A DNA stretch of 64,000 nt from DAOVXM01 sp963746255 (GTDB lineage: Bacteria; Chloroflexota; Anaerolineae; Anaerolineales; UBA4823): NCBI GenBank assembly GCA_963746255.1, contig CAVVAJ010000001.1, positions 372,001 through 436,000 of the forward strand. The letters are read 5' to 3'. Positions 46,712 to 54,974 of the stretch are shown piece after piece. Made by a program: the position numbers and the translations under genes. The notes under the pieces are model-generated. The model worked only from the letters and a program-made list of their open reading frames with translations. It searched no databases and had not been told where the DNA came from. Position 1 is the stretch's first letter. Every line of letters begins with the position of its first letter.

Positions 46712-47662
46712 TTGAAAAAGCCAGAAATTCCACAAGATGAAGAGGCTCGGCTAAAGACACTCAGGTCTCTCAACATCCTGGATACCCCGGCAGAGGAACG
46801 ATTTGATCGGCTGACACGTATAGCGAAACGAATCTTCGGGGTACCCATCGTCCTTGTCAGCCTTGTTGATGAAAACCGCCAGTGGTTCAAGTCCCGTGTT
46901 GGGCTCAGCGTCAGTGAAACACCACGCGATATATCATTTTGCGGGCATGCGATCCACGGCGACGAGATATTCATAATCCCCGATGCAGCAAAGGACGAAC
47001 GGTTTGCGGATAATCCGTTAGTTGTGAATGAACCCCATATCCGTTTTTATGCCGGATGCCCACTACTATCCCCGGATGGGAGCAAGCTGGGGACTCTGTG
47101 CATTATGGACCGCAAGCCAAGAAATCTCAGCGAGGAAGATGCCGAAATATTTAAAGACCTTGCGTCAATGGTGGAACGCGAGATAGCGGCAGTACAATTG
47201 GCGACAATAGACGAGCTTACAAACATATCCAACAGGAGAGGTTTTATGATCCCCGCCCAACACATCCTAGACCTCTGTGCCCGGCAGGGAATCCCCGCAT
47301 CTTTGGTATTTTTGGACCTAAACAAGTTCAAACCGATCAACGACATGTTTGGACACGCCGAAGGAGACAGGGCATTAACTGCCTTTGCTGACCAGATTAA
47401 AACAATCTTCCGTAAATCGGACCTCTTCGCGCGGTTGGGAGGTGATGAGTTCGTCGTATTGCTCACCAACACATCAAAAAAACCCGCCGAGGACGTTGTT
47501 GCGAGATTCCGGCAGTCGTTAGAAAAATATAATCAGGAAGCCAAACGCGGGTATGATATTTCGGTCGCTTATGGCATCGTCGAATTTAATCCTGACAAGC
47601 ACCATACAATTGAAGCATTGCTAGCAGATGGGGATTCGTTGATGTACGAGCGTAAAAAGTAA
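46712..47662 (+). CDS. GAF-GGDEF diguanylate cyclase
   Basis: 316 residues starting at TTG 46712, with AGGAGG five bases upstream. Residues about 20-160 are a GAF domain (LNILDTPAEERFDRLTRIAK; FCGHAI; GTLCIMDR). The GGDEF domain follows (DELTNISNRRGF) with an intact active site GGDEF near residue 245. RKSD five residues earlier is the RxxD inhibitory I-site, so it should make cyclic di-GMP from GTP and be product-inhibited. There is no membrane segment, so it is a cytosolic sensor. Single gene. Confidence 0.95.
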   Translation: MKKPEIPQDEEARLKTLRSLNILDTPAEERFDRLTRIAKRIFGVPIVLVSLVDENRQWFKSRVGLSVSETPRDISFCGHAIHGDEIFIIPDAAKDERFADNPLVVNEPHIRFYAGCPLLSPDGSKLGTLCIMDRKPRNLSEEDAEIFKDLASMVEREIAAVQLATIDELTNISNRRGFMIPAQHILDLCARQGIPASLVFLDLNKFKPINDMFGHAEGDRALTAFADQIKTIFRKSDLFARLGGDEFVVLLTNTSKKPAEDVVARFRQSLEKYNQEAKRGYDISVAYGIVEFNPDKHHTIEALLADGDSLMYERKK

Positions 47663-47840
47663 AGCGGATACGTCCACAGCCCAAGGGGTTAGGCAACTCT
47701 CTGCAGTCCGCCACTCTCCGCATCCACCCCGCCTGGCTTGCCTCGGGGTCTTTAAGGCTGGTTATCTCTCAAAATACCTTATCTATGCGCAATGTATTTA
47801 GGGGTAAATTGGCTGACCTTCGAAATAACAGCAAATTAAA

Positions 47841-48062
47841 TTAATCACTCTCTTGCGCTTCACCGAAGCCCGACATCATCCGCTGTCACATCTCCGCTGG
47901 GTCACAGCCAGCCTGCCCCATTTCGGCCATCATATTACGCATCATACCGGACATCATTTTAGGCACAGCTTTGGTGACGACCGCCACAAGGACCCCGCCG
48001 CCGATTGCGCCAAGAGCAGCAGCAAGCAAATAATTTCTTATATTTGATTCTGTTTTACCCAT
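47841..48062 (-). pseudogene. Small membrane-anchored Met-rich protein with in-frame TGA
   Basis: Start ATG 48062 has GGAGAG upstream. The frame reads a short basic head, a glycine-rich helix (LLAAALGAIGGGVLVAVVT), then a Met-rich tail KAVPKMMSGMMRNMMAEM and GQAGCDPAEM before TGA at 47886-47888. Beyond it the same frame continues QRMMSGFGEAQESD to TAA 47841-47843. The continuation looks native, so TGA probably replaced a Cys or Trp codon. A 58-residue product may still be made. It is the last of a minus-strand series of small membrane proteins. Confidence 0.6.
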
Positions 48063-48116
48063 ACGTTGCTCTCCCTACTTGCGGCCGATTCAGGCCGAAT
48101 TACTAACTTGGAATAT

Positions 48117-48527
48117 TTACATCTCTGGCGACCATTTACCCCATAATAATGCAACTAGGATTCCAATATCGATCAGGACACCTACCACCAGCCATGTATG
48201 CCAGAAGAGGATCAGCAGGAGCAGCGAAAGGCAAGCAGAAAACACAGCAAGCGAACGCCATACTGCGTTCAAACCAGGCACTCCCAGACCTCCCAGACCA
48301 GCGAGGACAAAACCCAGCGTAGCTAGTACAACCAGGATAATGCCAATCCACTGAATAGCTGATGCATTCAGGCTAAGCTTAGGCAGCAGCCAGCTTCGCT
48401 CTACCGCGGTGAAAAAAGCACTGGGTTTTGGATCAGGGTCGTTGGGGATTGGTGCGGCGGCCAGACCAGCATGTACTAATCCGTGGGCGATCAGAATAAT
48501 GGCAAATAACGTATTCAACATAAGCAT
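48117..48527 (-). CDS. Small four-helix membrane protein
   Basis: 136 residues with four membrane segments (about 4-24, 56-76, 78-98 and 102-125). The first helix carries AHGLVHAGLAAAP, a His-containing motif seen in a family of unnamed proteins of this size. It lies 8 bases after the SRPBCC gene, so the two form one transcript. Function unknown. Confidence 0.65.
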   Translation of the reverse strand: MLMLNTLFAIILIAHGLVHAGLAAAPIPNDPDPKPSAFFTAVERSWLLPKLSLNASAIQWIGIILVVLATLGFVLAGLGGLGVPGLNAVWRSLAVFSACLSLLLLILFWHTWLVVGVLIDIGILVALLWGKWSPEM

Positions 48528-48535
48528 ACTCCAAA

Positions 48536-49183
48536 TTAAGCGGCGGTAGCTGCTTCTACCCGTGCTTTGATGCCTTGGAGCAGTTTACGCTCCATCACAA
48601 AGGTGATCGGGTCAGTGAACCCACGCCATCCGATGACGTTACCAAGGGTTGGCTCGTAATCCTGCCGCCAACGGGTTAACAAACGGGTCGCATTATCATC
48701 TATTGAGTTCAAAACGAACGTCCAGGTAGTCGGGGGATCATCTCCACCGACGGTGATCGAACGCCCCGATTCGACCGCCTTCACGATAAAATAGGGCTCA
48801 CGTCCTTCCGGAACAATGCGTACCTTGTCGCCAACTTTTAGATCTTGGAATTCCGGGATGATCCGGTCAGCGTTATGCATCTCACAGCCGACCAAGTTCT
48901 CCAGTCTTTCGTAGCTGTATAACCCACCGCGTCCCTGTCCTAACTGCACCAGCCAGGGCCATACCGCGGCTGCTGGCGCTTGGATGGTGATGGCACGCGT
49001 GGATTGGAGCACAGGGTTGGGCACGAACTCATCCCCGGGTAATGACATGCTCACTTCGCTTTCAGTTGCACCCCAACTGCTGTACCATGAGCGTGTCAAA
49101 GGGCTGGTTAAAATACTGCCAGCGATCGCCAGCGCACCGAGCCCCTCTTCGATGATGGTGGGATTGAAATTGCTGTTTGCCAT
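48536..49183 (-). CDS. SRPBCC (START-like) family protein
   Basis: 215 residues. A hydrophobic stretch near residue 15-27 may anchor it. The helix-grip domain starts at STRAITIQAPAAAVWPWLVQ and includes GRGGLYSYERLENLVGCEMH, KVGDKVRIVPEG and the closing strands WTFVLNSIDDNATRLLTRW. Such domains bind hydrophobic ligands; the exact ligand is unknown. It precedes the four-helix gene by 8 bases. Confidence 0.82.
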   Translation of the reverse strand: MANSNFNPTIIEEGLGALAIAGSILTSPLTRSWYSSWGATESEVSMSLPGDEFVPNPVLQSTRAITIQAPAAAVWPWLVQLGQGRGGLYSYERLENLVGCEMHNADRIIPEFQDLKVGDKVRIVPEGREPYFIVKAVESGRSITVGGDDPPTTWTFVLNSIDDNATRLLTRWRQDYEPTLGNVIGWRGFTDPITFVMERKLLQGIKARVEAATAA

Positions 49184-49295
49184 TGGACGCTCCTGGTCTA
49201 TTCTGGATCGTATTGTTATACAAATCTTCCATGTTGTTTTTACTTGTTAGGCGTACCTTGAGCTTGATTTCTTAGGTTCAACCAGCAGACGTCGA

Positions 49296-49730
49296 TCAAT
49301 TCAACGCCAGTGACGCAACCGCCATAACGATTGTGATGATAGCTGCCAGCCCCCAAAGGGTCAGGAAAACATAGGCTATTTTCAGGGTATCAGGCTGCCC
49401 AATTTGGATATTGCGGCGCTGCATCTCCCTGCGGACCACGATCCCTCGTCCAGCAAAGTAAAGATACATGCCACCACCGACCAACCCAAAATATACCCAC
49501 ACAGGGTTATTTATTACAAGCAGCACGCCTGCAACCGGCAGTGTCCACAGAACTGCCGTATCCCAAAACGCCTCACCGCGCACATCCGTGTAGAACGTCG
49601 AGTCAACATCAGCTTCCGGCTCGGCCAGACCCAGCCTGGCGGCTGTCTCTGGCCAAAAAGCGGATATTACTTGCCCGAAATAACCAAGGGCAGAAATGAT
49701 GAGGAGGATTACTCCCCAGATAATGTTCAT
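49296..49730 (-). CDS. Three/four-helix membrane protein
   Basis: 144 residues with segments at about 3-20, 60-78, 80-97 and 118-140. The first loop carries SAFWPETAARLGLAEPEADV, a motif I have seen in unnamed conserved membrane proteins. It follows the next upstream gene by 21 bases, likely same operon. Function not recognised. Confidence 0.6.
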   Translation of the reverse strand: MNIIWGVILLIISALGYFGQVISAFWPETAARLGLAEPEADVDSTFYTDVRGEAFWDTAVLWTLPVAGVLLVINNPVWVYFGLVGGGMYLYFAGRGIVVRREMQRRNIQIGQPDTLKIAYVFLTLWGLAAIITIVMAVASLALN

Positions 49731-49751
49731 AGTTCATGACCTTTCGAGTTT

Positions 49752-50192
49752 CTACAAAAAGAAAATCGTGTCAAAGTGGACTATTGTCCACAGGATATAA
49801 GCCAGCCCGACGAGAATCCCAGCCGGGAAGGTTATCCACCAATTCAGGCTGAGTCTCGGTTTCTCGAACCGTAAGCTGGTCGCCGTTGTCATGATATTAG
49901 CCCAGACAAACCAGAAACTGACCATCGCAAGCAGGAAAAAACCCCAACGTGGACTGACGAAGACCAGAATAATGCCCACGATAGAGGCCGGACAGGCTAG
50001 AAACACATCCGCAACCGCAATACCGTAATGGGTTTTTTGTTCGTGCCAATCGTCCGTCGACCCATCCGGATTACTCATGGCTTTACCTCTTAGCACCTTA
50101 ATCTGCCAGCCTCCAATGAGTAGTATATATAGTCCTAGCAACACAAGGAGCACATAAAATATTATCTGTGAGAAGACGGTTAGCTCATGCAT
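49752..50192 (-). CDS. Four-helix membrane protein
   Basis: 146 residues with helices at about 8-28, 65-85, 87-110 and 118-140. Between the first two is a hydrophilic stretch with SNPDGSTDDWHEQKTHYGIA. No known family; it is first in a pair with the gene at 49296. Confidence 0.6.
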   Translation of the reverse strand: MHELTVFSQIIFYVLLVLLGLYILLIGGWQIKVLRGKAMSNPDGSTDDWHEQKTHYGIAVADVFLACPASIVGIILVFVSPRWGFFLLAMVSFWFVWANIMTTATSLRFEKPRLSLNWWITFPAGILVGLAYILWTIVHFDTIFFL

Positions 50193-50318
50193 CGAGTCTC
50201 CATTTCATCTATTTTTGATTGCCTTCATGTTCGCGTCATATTAGTATCAGCGATCCTATATCGAGATCTATACTCGCATTAGCTCGATAAACTTGGTAAA
50301 GGAAAATGAAATAGTTTC

Positions 50319-51182
50319 TCATGCAACAAGGGCGCTCAATATATCCCCAATATGATTGTGCGGCAGTGTAAGATGGCCCTCCATATCATGGAAAATGGCA
50401 TAGCAATTAGGGATGACATCAGCTACATAGCGACCAACCGAGACGGGGACATTACAGTCCTGATCTCCGTGCCATAGGTGAACTTCGGCGGTAATATCCT
50501 GCAACTTGAACCCCCACGAACGGGTGTAAAGTGCAGCCTCGTGATTGGCTCCACGAATACCACTGCGAAATGCTTCCCGCATACCATTTATGAACGCATC
50601 TGCCAACTCAGACTGGTCCAGCAGCTGCCGGTCTAATTCAGAGAATGTCTCTTTGCTCCTTGCCATAAACTGTTCAGGGTCCCTTCGTATGCCCATTGAC
50701 GTCAGCATCAGTATTACCTTCCGGACGATTGAGGGAGTGCCTGGGATGGTCCAGCTTACTCCATCCTTCATGCCGGGAGCATCTGATGGACCCATTCCAC
50801 AGACGATGCCTGTCCTGAGTAAACGATCCCCGATTCCAGCTGCGCAGGCAGCCGCGTAGGGTCCGCCACCAGAGATTCCTAGTACAGAGAAACGATTTAT
50901 ATGCAGTGAGTTCGCCAGTTCAATCACATCCACAGGCCAATCCAACATTTTCCTACTGCGCTTATAATCGGAAAGACCATATCCTGGGCGGTCTGGTGCG
51001 ATCACTCTTACGTTTAATTCTTGCAGTAAGTTATCATCGTTTATCAGCTGCCAGTCGAGCCGTGAGCTGGGAAAACCGTGAAAGTAGAAAGCAGGTATTC
51101 CCTCAGCAGGGCCGTATTCAGCGAAGCCCAGCTTGCGTCCATCGTGCAGCGAAATTAGATGGTTAGTCTTGTTGTTATCCAT
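50319..51182 (-). CDS. Alpha/beta-fold hydrolase
   Basis: 287 residues from ATG 51182, with GGAGG seven bases upstream; an upstream in-frame ATG at 51245 lacks a site. Oxyanion loop HGFPSSRLDW, Asp-Arg-Pro-Gly-Tyr-Gly-Leu-Ser, nucleophile Ser in VLGISGGGPYAAA, acid Asp in WHGDQDCNVP and final His in MEGHLTLPH. Typical of epoxide-hydrolase or haloalkane-like esterases. Single gene; substrate unknown. Confidence 0.9.
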   Translation of the reverse strand: MDNNKTNHLISLHDGRKLGFAEYGPAEGIPAFYFHGFPSSRLDWQLINDDNLLQELNVRVIAPDRPGYGLSDYKRSRKMLDWPVDVIELANSLHINRFSVLGISGGGPYAAACAAGIGDRLLRTGIVCGMGPSDAPGMKDGVSWTIPGTPSIVRKVILMLTSMGIRRDPEQFMARSKETFSELDRQLLDQSELADAFINGMREAFRSGIRGANHEAALYTRSWGFKLQDITAEVHLWHGDQDCNVPVSVGRYVADVIPNCYAIFHDMEGHLTLPHNHIGDILSALVA

Positions 51183-51244
51183 TGTCAATCCTCCAGAGCC
51201 AAGGTATTTTATACAAAATGCATCATTCCTGCACTTACCAGCCA

Positions 51245-51385
51245 TTACCTGGTTGAGAATAGCAGCTGCATCATCACACCCCAGCTTGCTCCAGCATTCA
51301 ACTGCTCGATCAAACGCGCACGCGGGTCGAGGTTCGGGCTAGGCTGGGGGATGTAGAGCTTTGTGGTGGGGAGGGGGATGGACAT
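51245..51385 (-). pseudogene. N-terminal fragment of a LuxR/MalT-like regulator
   Basis: ATG 51385 starts a 46-codon frame: MSIPLPTTKLYIPQPSPN then LDPRARLIEQLNAG, after which the sequence turns unrelated and stops at 51245. The opening matches the start of MalT-like regulators (TTKLYIPPxRPNLVPRPRLIEQLNxG) and therefore resembles the missing N-terminus of the gene at 24069. Walker A and everything after it are absent. Probably the relic of a deleted gene. Confidence 0.8.
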
Positions 51386-51754
51386 TGAGAATTCCTAGGC
51401 GAGATCGCTCAATAATGGATCGGCAAATATATCTTAATCGATTTTTTGACCTTGCGCTGCATTTGCTTTGAGGGCAGAGGGAATTAATGGCGTCACAGGA
51501 TGATTCTCATTGTCTTTCTTGTAATTTTCTTATAGGAATCCCTTCGTGACTCCCCATTGATTTTTTCACCAAACTCATTGTGGAAACACCAAAGGAGAAT
51601 TGGCTAAAATTTGATCATTGGAGCCTAGATTTGTTGGTCTTGGCTGCAGGCTATCAAATGAAAGCGGGGTTGAACTAAGGGACCCGCTCGAAGACGCTCA
51701 GAATTAACTCGCAGCTGTTTCAACCTGATTGAATTATCACCAGGCATAATTAGA
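51386..51754. other. Intergenic region
   Basis: No gene or clear site is seen between the LuxR fragment and the katA terminator. Confidence 0.35.
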
Positions 51755-51793
51755 TAAAACGCACCCCTCCCATAAATTAGGGATGGGGTGCGT
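51755..51793 (-). terminator. Catalase gene terminator
   Basis: ACGCACCCC (51759-51767) pairs with GGGGTGCGT (51785-51793), extended by TCCC/GGGA with a bulge. On the minus strand the stem is followed by TTTT. It lies 67 bases past the katA stop. Confidence 0.75.
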
Positions 51794-51859
51794 ATCAGTA
51801 TATGCCAGTGTTATTCAGTATGAAGGAATTTTGGACCGGCTATTTATGCCTTTTACTGA

Positions 51860-53377
51860 CTAATCAGCAAAACCTTCAGCGGAGGTTTTCGCGATCAACT
51901 CCGCTAATGGAAGCTCAGCCCAGGGAGCGTATTTATCCATATCTAAACCCAACTTTTGGGCAACACCGCGACCATAATTGGGATCGGCTTGGTAGAAGTG
52001 CACGAGTTCACGGACTATGATGCGCAGCGGCACCCCCTCCATCGCCTCGGCGATATTGCTGAAGAGCTGTTCCTTCTGATCCCTGTTCATCAGATTGAAC
52101 AACGCACCGGGTTGGGTGTAATAATCGTCATCAACGCGGTGATCGTAGCGGTCAGCATCGCCGGAAATCTTGAGCGGGGGTTCGAGGAATCTCTTATCTT
52201 CCACGGGACCACCCATGCTGTTCGGCTCATAATTGACGGCTCCACCGAAGTTGCCATCAAAGCGCATCTTGCCATCGCGGTGGTAGGTATTGACGTCTGA
52301 GTGTGGATGGTTGACTGGCAGAGCAGCATAGTTCACGCCAATGCGGTAGCGGTGGGCGTCAGCATAAGACATGATACGGGCTTGCAGCATCTTGTCAGGC
52401 GAGAAGCCAATCCCTGGGACGATATTGGAAGGCTCGAAGGCTGCTTGCTCAATTTCAGCATGGTAATTCTCGGGGTTGCGGTTAAGCTCCAAAACACCGA
52501 TCTCCATCAACGGATAATCGGCATGCGGCCAAACCTTGGTCAAGTCAAATGGATTGATGTGATAGGTTTCTGCTTCTTCTTCCGGCATGATCTGTACGTA
52601 AACAGTCCACCTGGGGAAATCACCTTGCTCAACCGCCTCAAATAGATCTCGCTGTGAGCTTTCACGATCTTTACCCACTATTTTCGCAGCATCTGCGTTA
52701 GTCCAGGTCTTGATTGTCTGTTGGGTCTTGAAGTGCAGCTTAACCCAGAAGCGTTCATTTTTCGCATTGATAAAGCTGTAGGTGTGGCTGCCATAGCCAT
52801 TAACGAAGCGGTAGCCCTGCGGCAGGCCGCGGTCGCTAAACAGGATCGTGACCTGATGCAAACTCTCGGGTGAGAGCGACCAGAAATCCCACATCGCCGT
52901 ATTGGAACGCAGGTTGGTTCTTGGATCGCGCTTCTGAGTGTGGATAAAATCACTGAATTTGTAGGGATCACGGATAAAGAATACCGGCGTGTTGTTGCCG
53001 ACCATATCCCAGTTGCCGTCTTCGGTGTAGAACTTGACGGCAAATCCTCGCACATCTCGCTCGGCATCAGCAGCGCCGCGCTCACCAGCGACGGTGGAAA
53101 AACGCAGCAGGCAGTCGGTTTGCTTGCCAACCTGTGAGAAAATCTTTGCCTTGGTGTATTTCGAAACATCATTAGTAACCGTAAATGTGCCGAAAGCACC
53201 CGACCCTTTGGCGTGTACCACCCGCTCGGGAACGCGCTCGCGGTTGAAAGTTGCCATTTTTTCGAGCAGTTGATAGTCCTGTATCAGCAGGGGTCCACGT
53301 TCTCCCGCAGTTAGCGAATTTTGGTTATCGCTAATCGGCTGTCCGTGCGCAGTGGTTAGTTGTTTTTTTTCTGTCAT
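51860..53377 (-). CDS. katA: Monofunctional heme catalase (small-subunit clade)
   Basis: 505 residues, length typical of clade 3 catalases. It converts hydrogen peroxide to water and oxygen with heme b. The distal His is in ERVVHAKGSGAFG (residue 55), the Asn in MVGNNTPVFFIRDP, and the proximal Tyr in RIMSYADAHRYRIGVNY. The C-terminal flavodoxin-like domain of large catalases is absent. It is transcribed away from oxyR, sharing a 139-base region with an OxyR site. It links to the heme pathway, since it needs heme. Confidence 0.96.
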   Translation of the reverse strand: MTEKKQLTTAHGQPISDNQNSLTAGERGPLLIQDYQLLEKMATFNRERVPERVVHAKGSGAFGTFTVTNDVSKYTKAKIFSQVGKQTDCLLRFSTVAGERGAADAERDVRGFAVKFYTEDGNWDMVGNNTPVFFIRDPYKFSDFIHTQKRDPRTNLRSNTAMWDFWSLSPESLHQVTILFSDRGLPQGYRFVNGYGSHTYSFINAKNERFWVKLHFKTQQTIKTWTNADAAKIVGKDRESSQRDLFEAVEQGDFPRWTVYVQIMPEEEAETYHINPFDLTKVWPHADYPLMEIGVLELNRNPENYHAEIEQAAFEPSNIVPGIGFSPDKMLQARIMSYADAHRYRIGVNYAALPVNHPHSDVNTYHRDGKMRFDGNFGGAVNYEPNSMGGPVEDKRFLEPPLKISGDADRYDHRVDDDYYTQPGALFNLMNRDQKEQLFSNIAEAMEGVPLRIIVRELVHFYQADPNYGRGVAQKLGLDMDKYAPWAELPLAELIAKTSAEGFAD

Positions 53378-53459
53378 TTATATCTCCTCTTGCTCTATGA
53401 GCTATTCCAAGACGAACCCAATATATTTATAGTATACAAAATATATATATAGTTGTAAA

Positions 53460-53496
53460 ATATCATTCTTCTATAATATCCATAGTCTATACCTAT
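53460..53496 (+). promoter_or_regulatory. OxyR binding site between katA and oxyR
   Basis: Four tetramers at exact 7-base spacing: ATAT (53460), CTAT (53471), ATAG (53482) and CTAT (53493). The known OxyR pattern is ATAG-N7-CTAT-N7-ATAG-N7-CTAT over 37 bases, so 15 of 16 key positions match. It is 21 bases before oxyR and about 83 from katA. Confidence 0.75.
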
Positions 53497-53516
53497 AATA
53501 GCAACATAAGGACTCC

Positions 53517-54416
53517 ATGGAAATTCACCAACTCGAATATTTTGTCGCCGTCGCCGAAACGGGCGGATTCACCCGGGCGGCTGAGCGCTGTAATATAGCC
53601 CAACCCTCCCTGAGCCAGCAAATCATGAAACTCGAACGGGAAATCGGTTACCCACTATTCGACCGTCTGGGTCGCAAGGTCGTGCTTACCGACGTCGGCC
53701 GGCGGTTATTGCCGCGCGCCCATGTCATCTTGGGGGAATTACAGGATATCAAAGTGGAAATGCTAAATGATATCACTTCGAGTCACGGCAAGCTGACGGT
53801 GGGATTCATCCCCACCATTGCCCCATTCGTCCTGCCGGGTGTCATTCACCGCTTCAGCACGGAATTCCCCCAAGCCACCTTGGAGGTCTATGAAGGGCTG
53901 ACTGATGAACTGATCCAAAAAATAATCGCTGGTGACTTGGATGTGGGCATCACAAGCTTACCGATAAAAAATAAGCTGATCAAAACCGAAGAGCTGCTCA
54001 CCGAGCCCCTTCTAGTGGCCGCATCCCAAAAGTATGACATCTTAACCCGCACTTCGATCGCGGTCAAAGAATTGGATGAGTTCCCCTTTATCGCCCTCAG
54101 CGAAGTCCACTGCCTGGGTGAGCAAGTACAGGCATTCTGTTTTCAGCAAGATGTGGAATTAAACATCGTCTGCCACACGGCCCAACTTTCTACGGTGCAG
54201 AACTGCATTGCCCTGGGGTTAGGTGTATCATTGGTTCCCCAAGCCTTGGCGGTAAGCAACCCTTCAGAACAAATTGTGTATCGTACGATCAGTGATGCAG
54301 CCCCACAGCGAAAAATTGCGGCCGCGACGCACACCAAAAGACACCAATCTTTTCTAGCCGATCAGTTTATTGAGCTCGTTCGCTCAGAGTATCCCAACAA
54401 ACATATAGTCGATTGA
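53517..54416 (+). CDS. oxyR: Hydrogen-peroxide sensor OxyR (LysR family)
   Basis: 299 residues. The LysR HTH is at the N-terminus (FVAVAETGGFTRAAERCNIA, then QPSLSQQIMKLE). In the sensor domain the two redox cysteines are in HCLGEQVQAFCF, at residues 199 and 208, the same numbers and spacing as in Escherichia coli OxyR. Peroxide would form the disulfide and activate transcription. It is divergent from katA with a matching binding site between them. The ribosome site is AAGGA. Confidence 0.95.
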   Translation: MEIHQLEYFVAVAETGGFTRAAERCNIAQPSLSQQIMKLEREIGYPLFDRLGRKVVLTDVGRRLLPRAHVILGELQDIKVEMLNDITSSHGKLTVGFIPTIAPFVLPGVIHRFSTEFPQATLEVYEGLTDELIQKIIAGDLDVGITSLPIKNKLIKTEELLTEPLLVAASQKYDILTRTSIAVKELDEFPFIALSEVHCLGEQVQAFCFQQDVELNIVCHTAQLSTVQNCIALGLGVSLVPQALAVSNPSEQIVYRTISDAAPQRKIAAATHTKRHQSFLADQFIELVRSEYPNKHIVD

Positions 54417-54713
54417 ATGGGCGTACGCATTGGTAAAATGACGATAGTAATGTCAGTGCTCGAAGGTTAGCAGCAGGGAAATCGAACGGGTATCCTAAAG
54501 GCGCCTACCATCGGATTTACGATATTCAACAATATCAATTTTCAAGTTATATGCATAAGTCAGCGCTATTAACTATCTTGAAACGAATCGTAATGCTATG
54601 TCGCCAACCCTACACGCACCGGATATAGCGGCGGGTGTTGGTATGATTGGACGCTTCTACATTCAGCCAAATACCCTCCCAAATCTGAGTGAGAATTCAA
54701 GAGAAGGAATAGC
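54417..54713. other. Intergenic region after oxyR
   Basis: About 300 bases with no gene or clear terminator recognised. Confidence 0.35.
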
Positions 54714-54857
54714 ATGAGCCAAGGAGAATTTCCGTTATCGTGGAACAAGGCACTGTTGACGATCATCCCTGGTGTATTAGCTGCAGTGGGAATGATCCAC
54801 GGCGCTATTTGTCAAGTATGGTTACGGTCGGGCTTCGTTCTGAGAAATAACGGATAG
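54714..54857 (+). CDS. Possible 47-residue membrane peptide
   Basis: ATG 54714 follows the ribosome site AGAAGGAA. The product MSQGEFPLSWNKALLTIIPG continues with one hydrophobic helix and a short basic end, stopping at TAG 54855-54857. It resembles the start of a larger membrane protein, so it may be truncated. No family is recognised. Confidence 0.4.
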   Translation: MSQGEFPLSWNKALLTIIPGVLAAVGMIHGAICQVWLRSGFVLRNNG

Positions 54858-54974
54858 CGCTAATATATCGTTTTCGTGAATAAGTGCTATATAATCGGTA
54901 AACACAAAGGGAGAATTAGGTATTATTTTATCGATGGAGATAAGATATTTTGGGCGGCTAATAATAAAGAAAGG

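Noticed and set aside
46881..46900. tRNA-like T-loop word GGTTCAAGTCC
   Set aside because: It lies inside the GAF domain coding sequence and no acceptor or anticodon stems can be formed around it.
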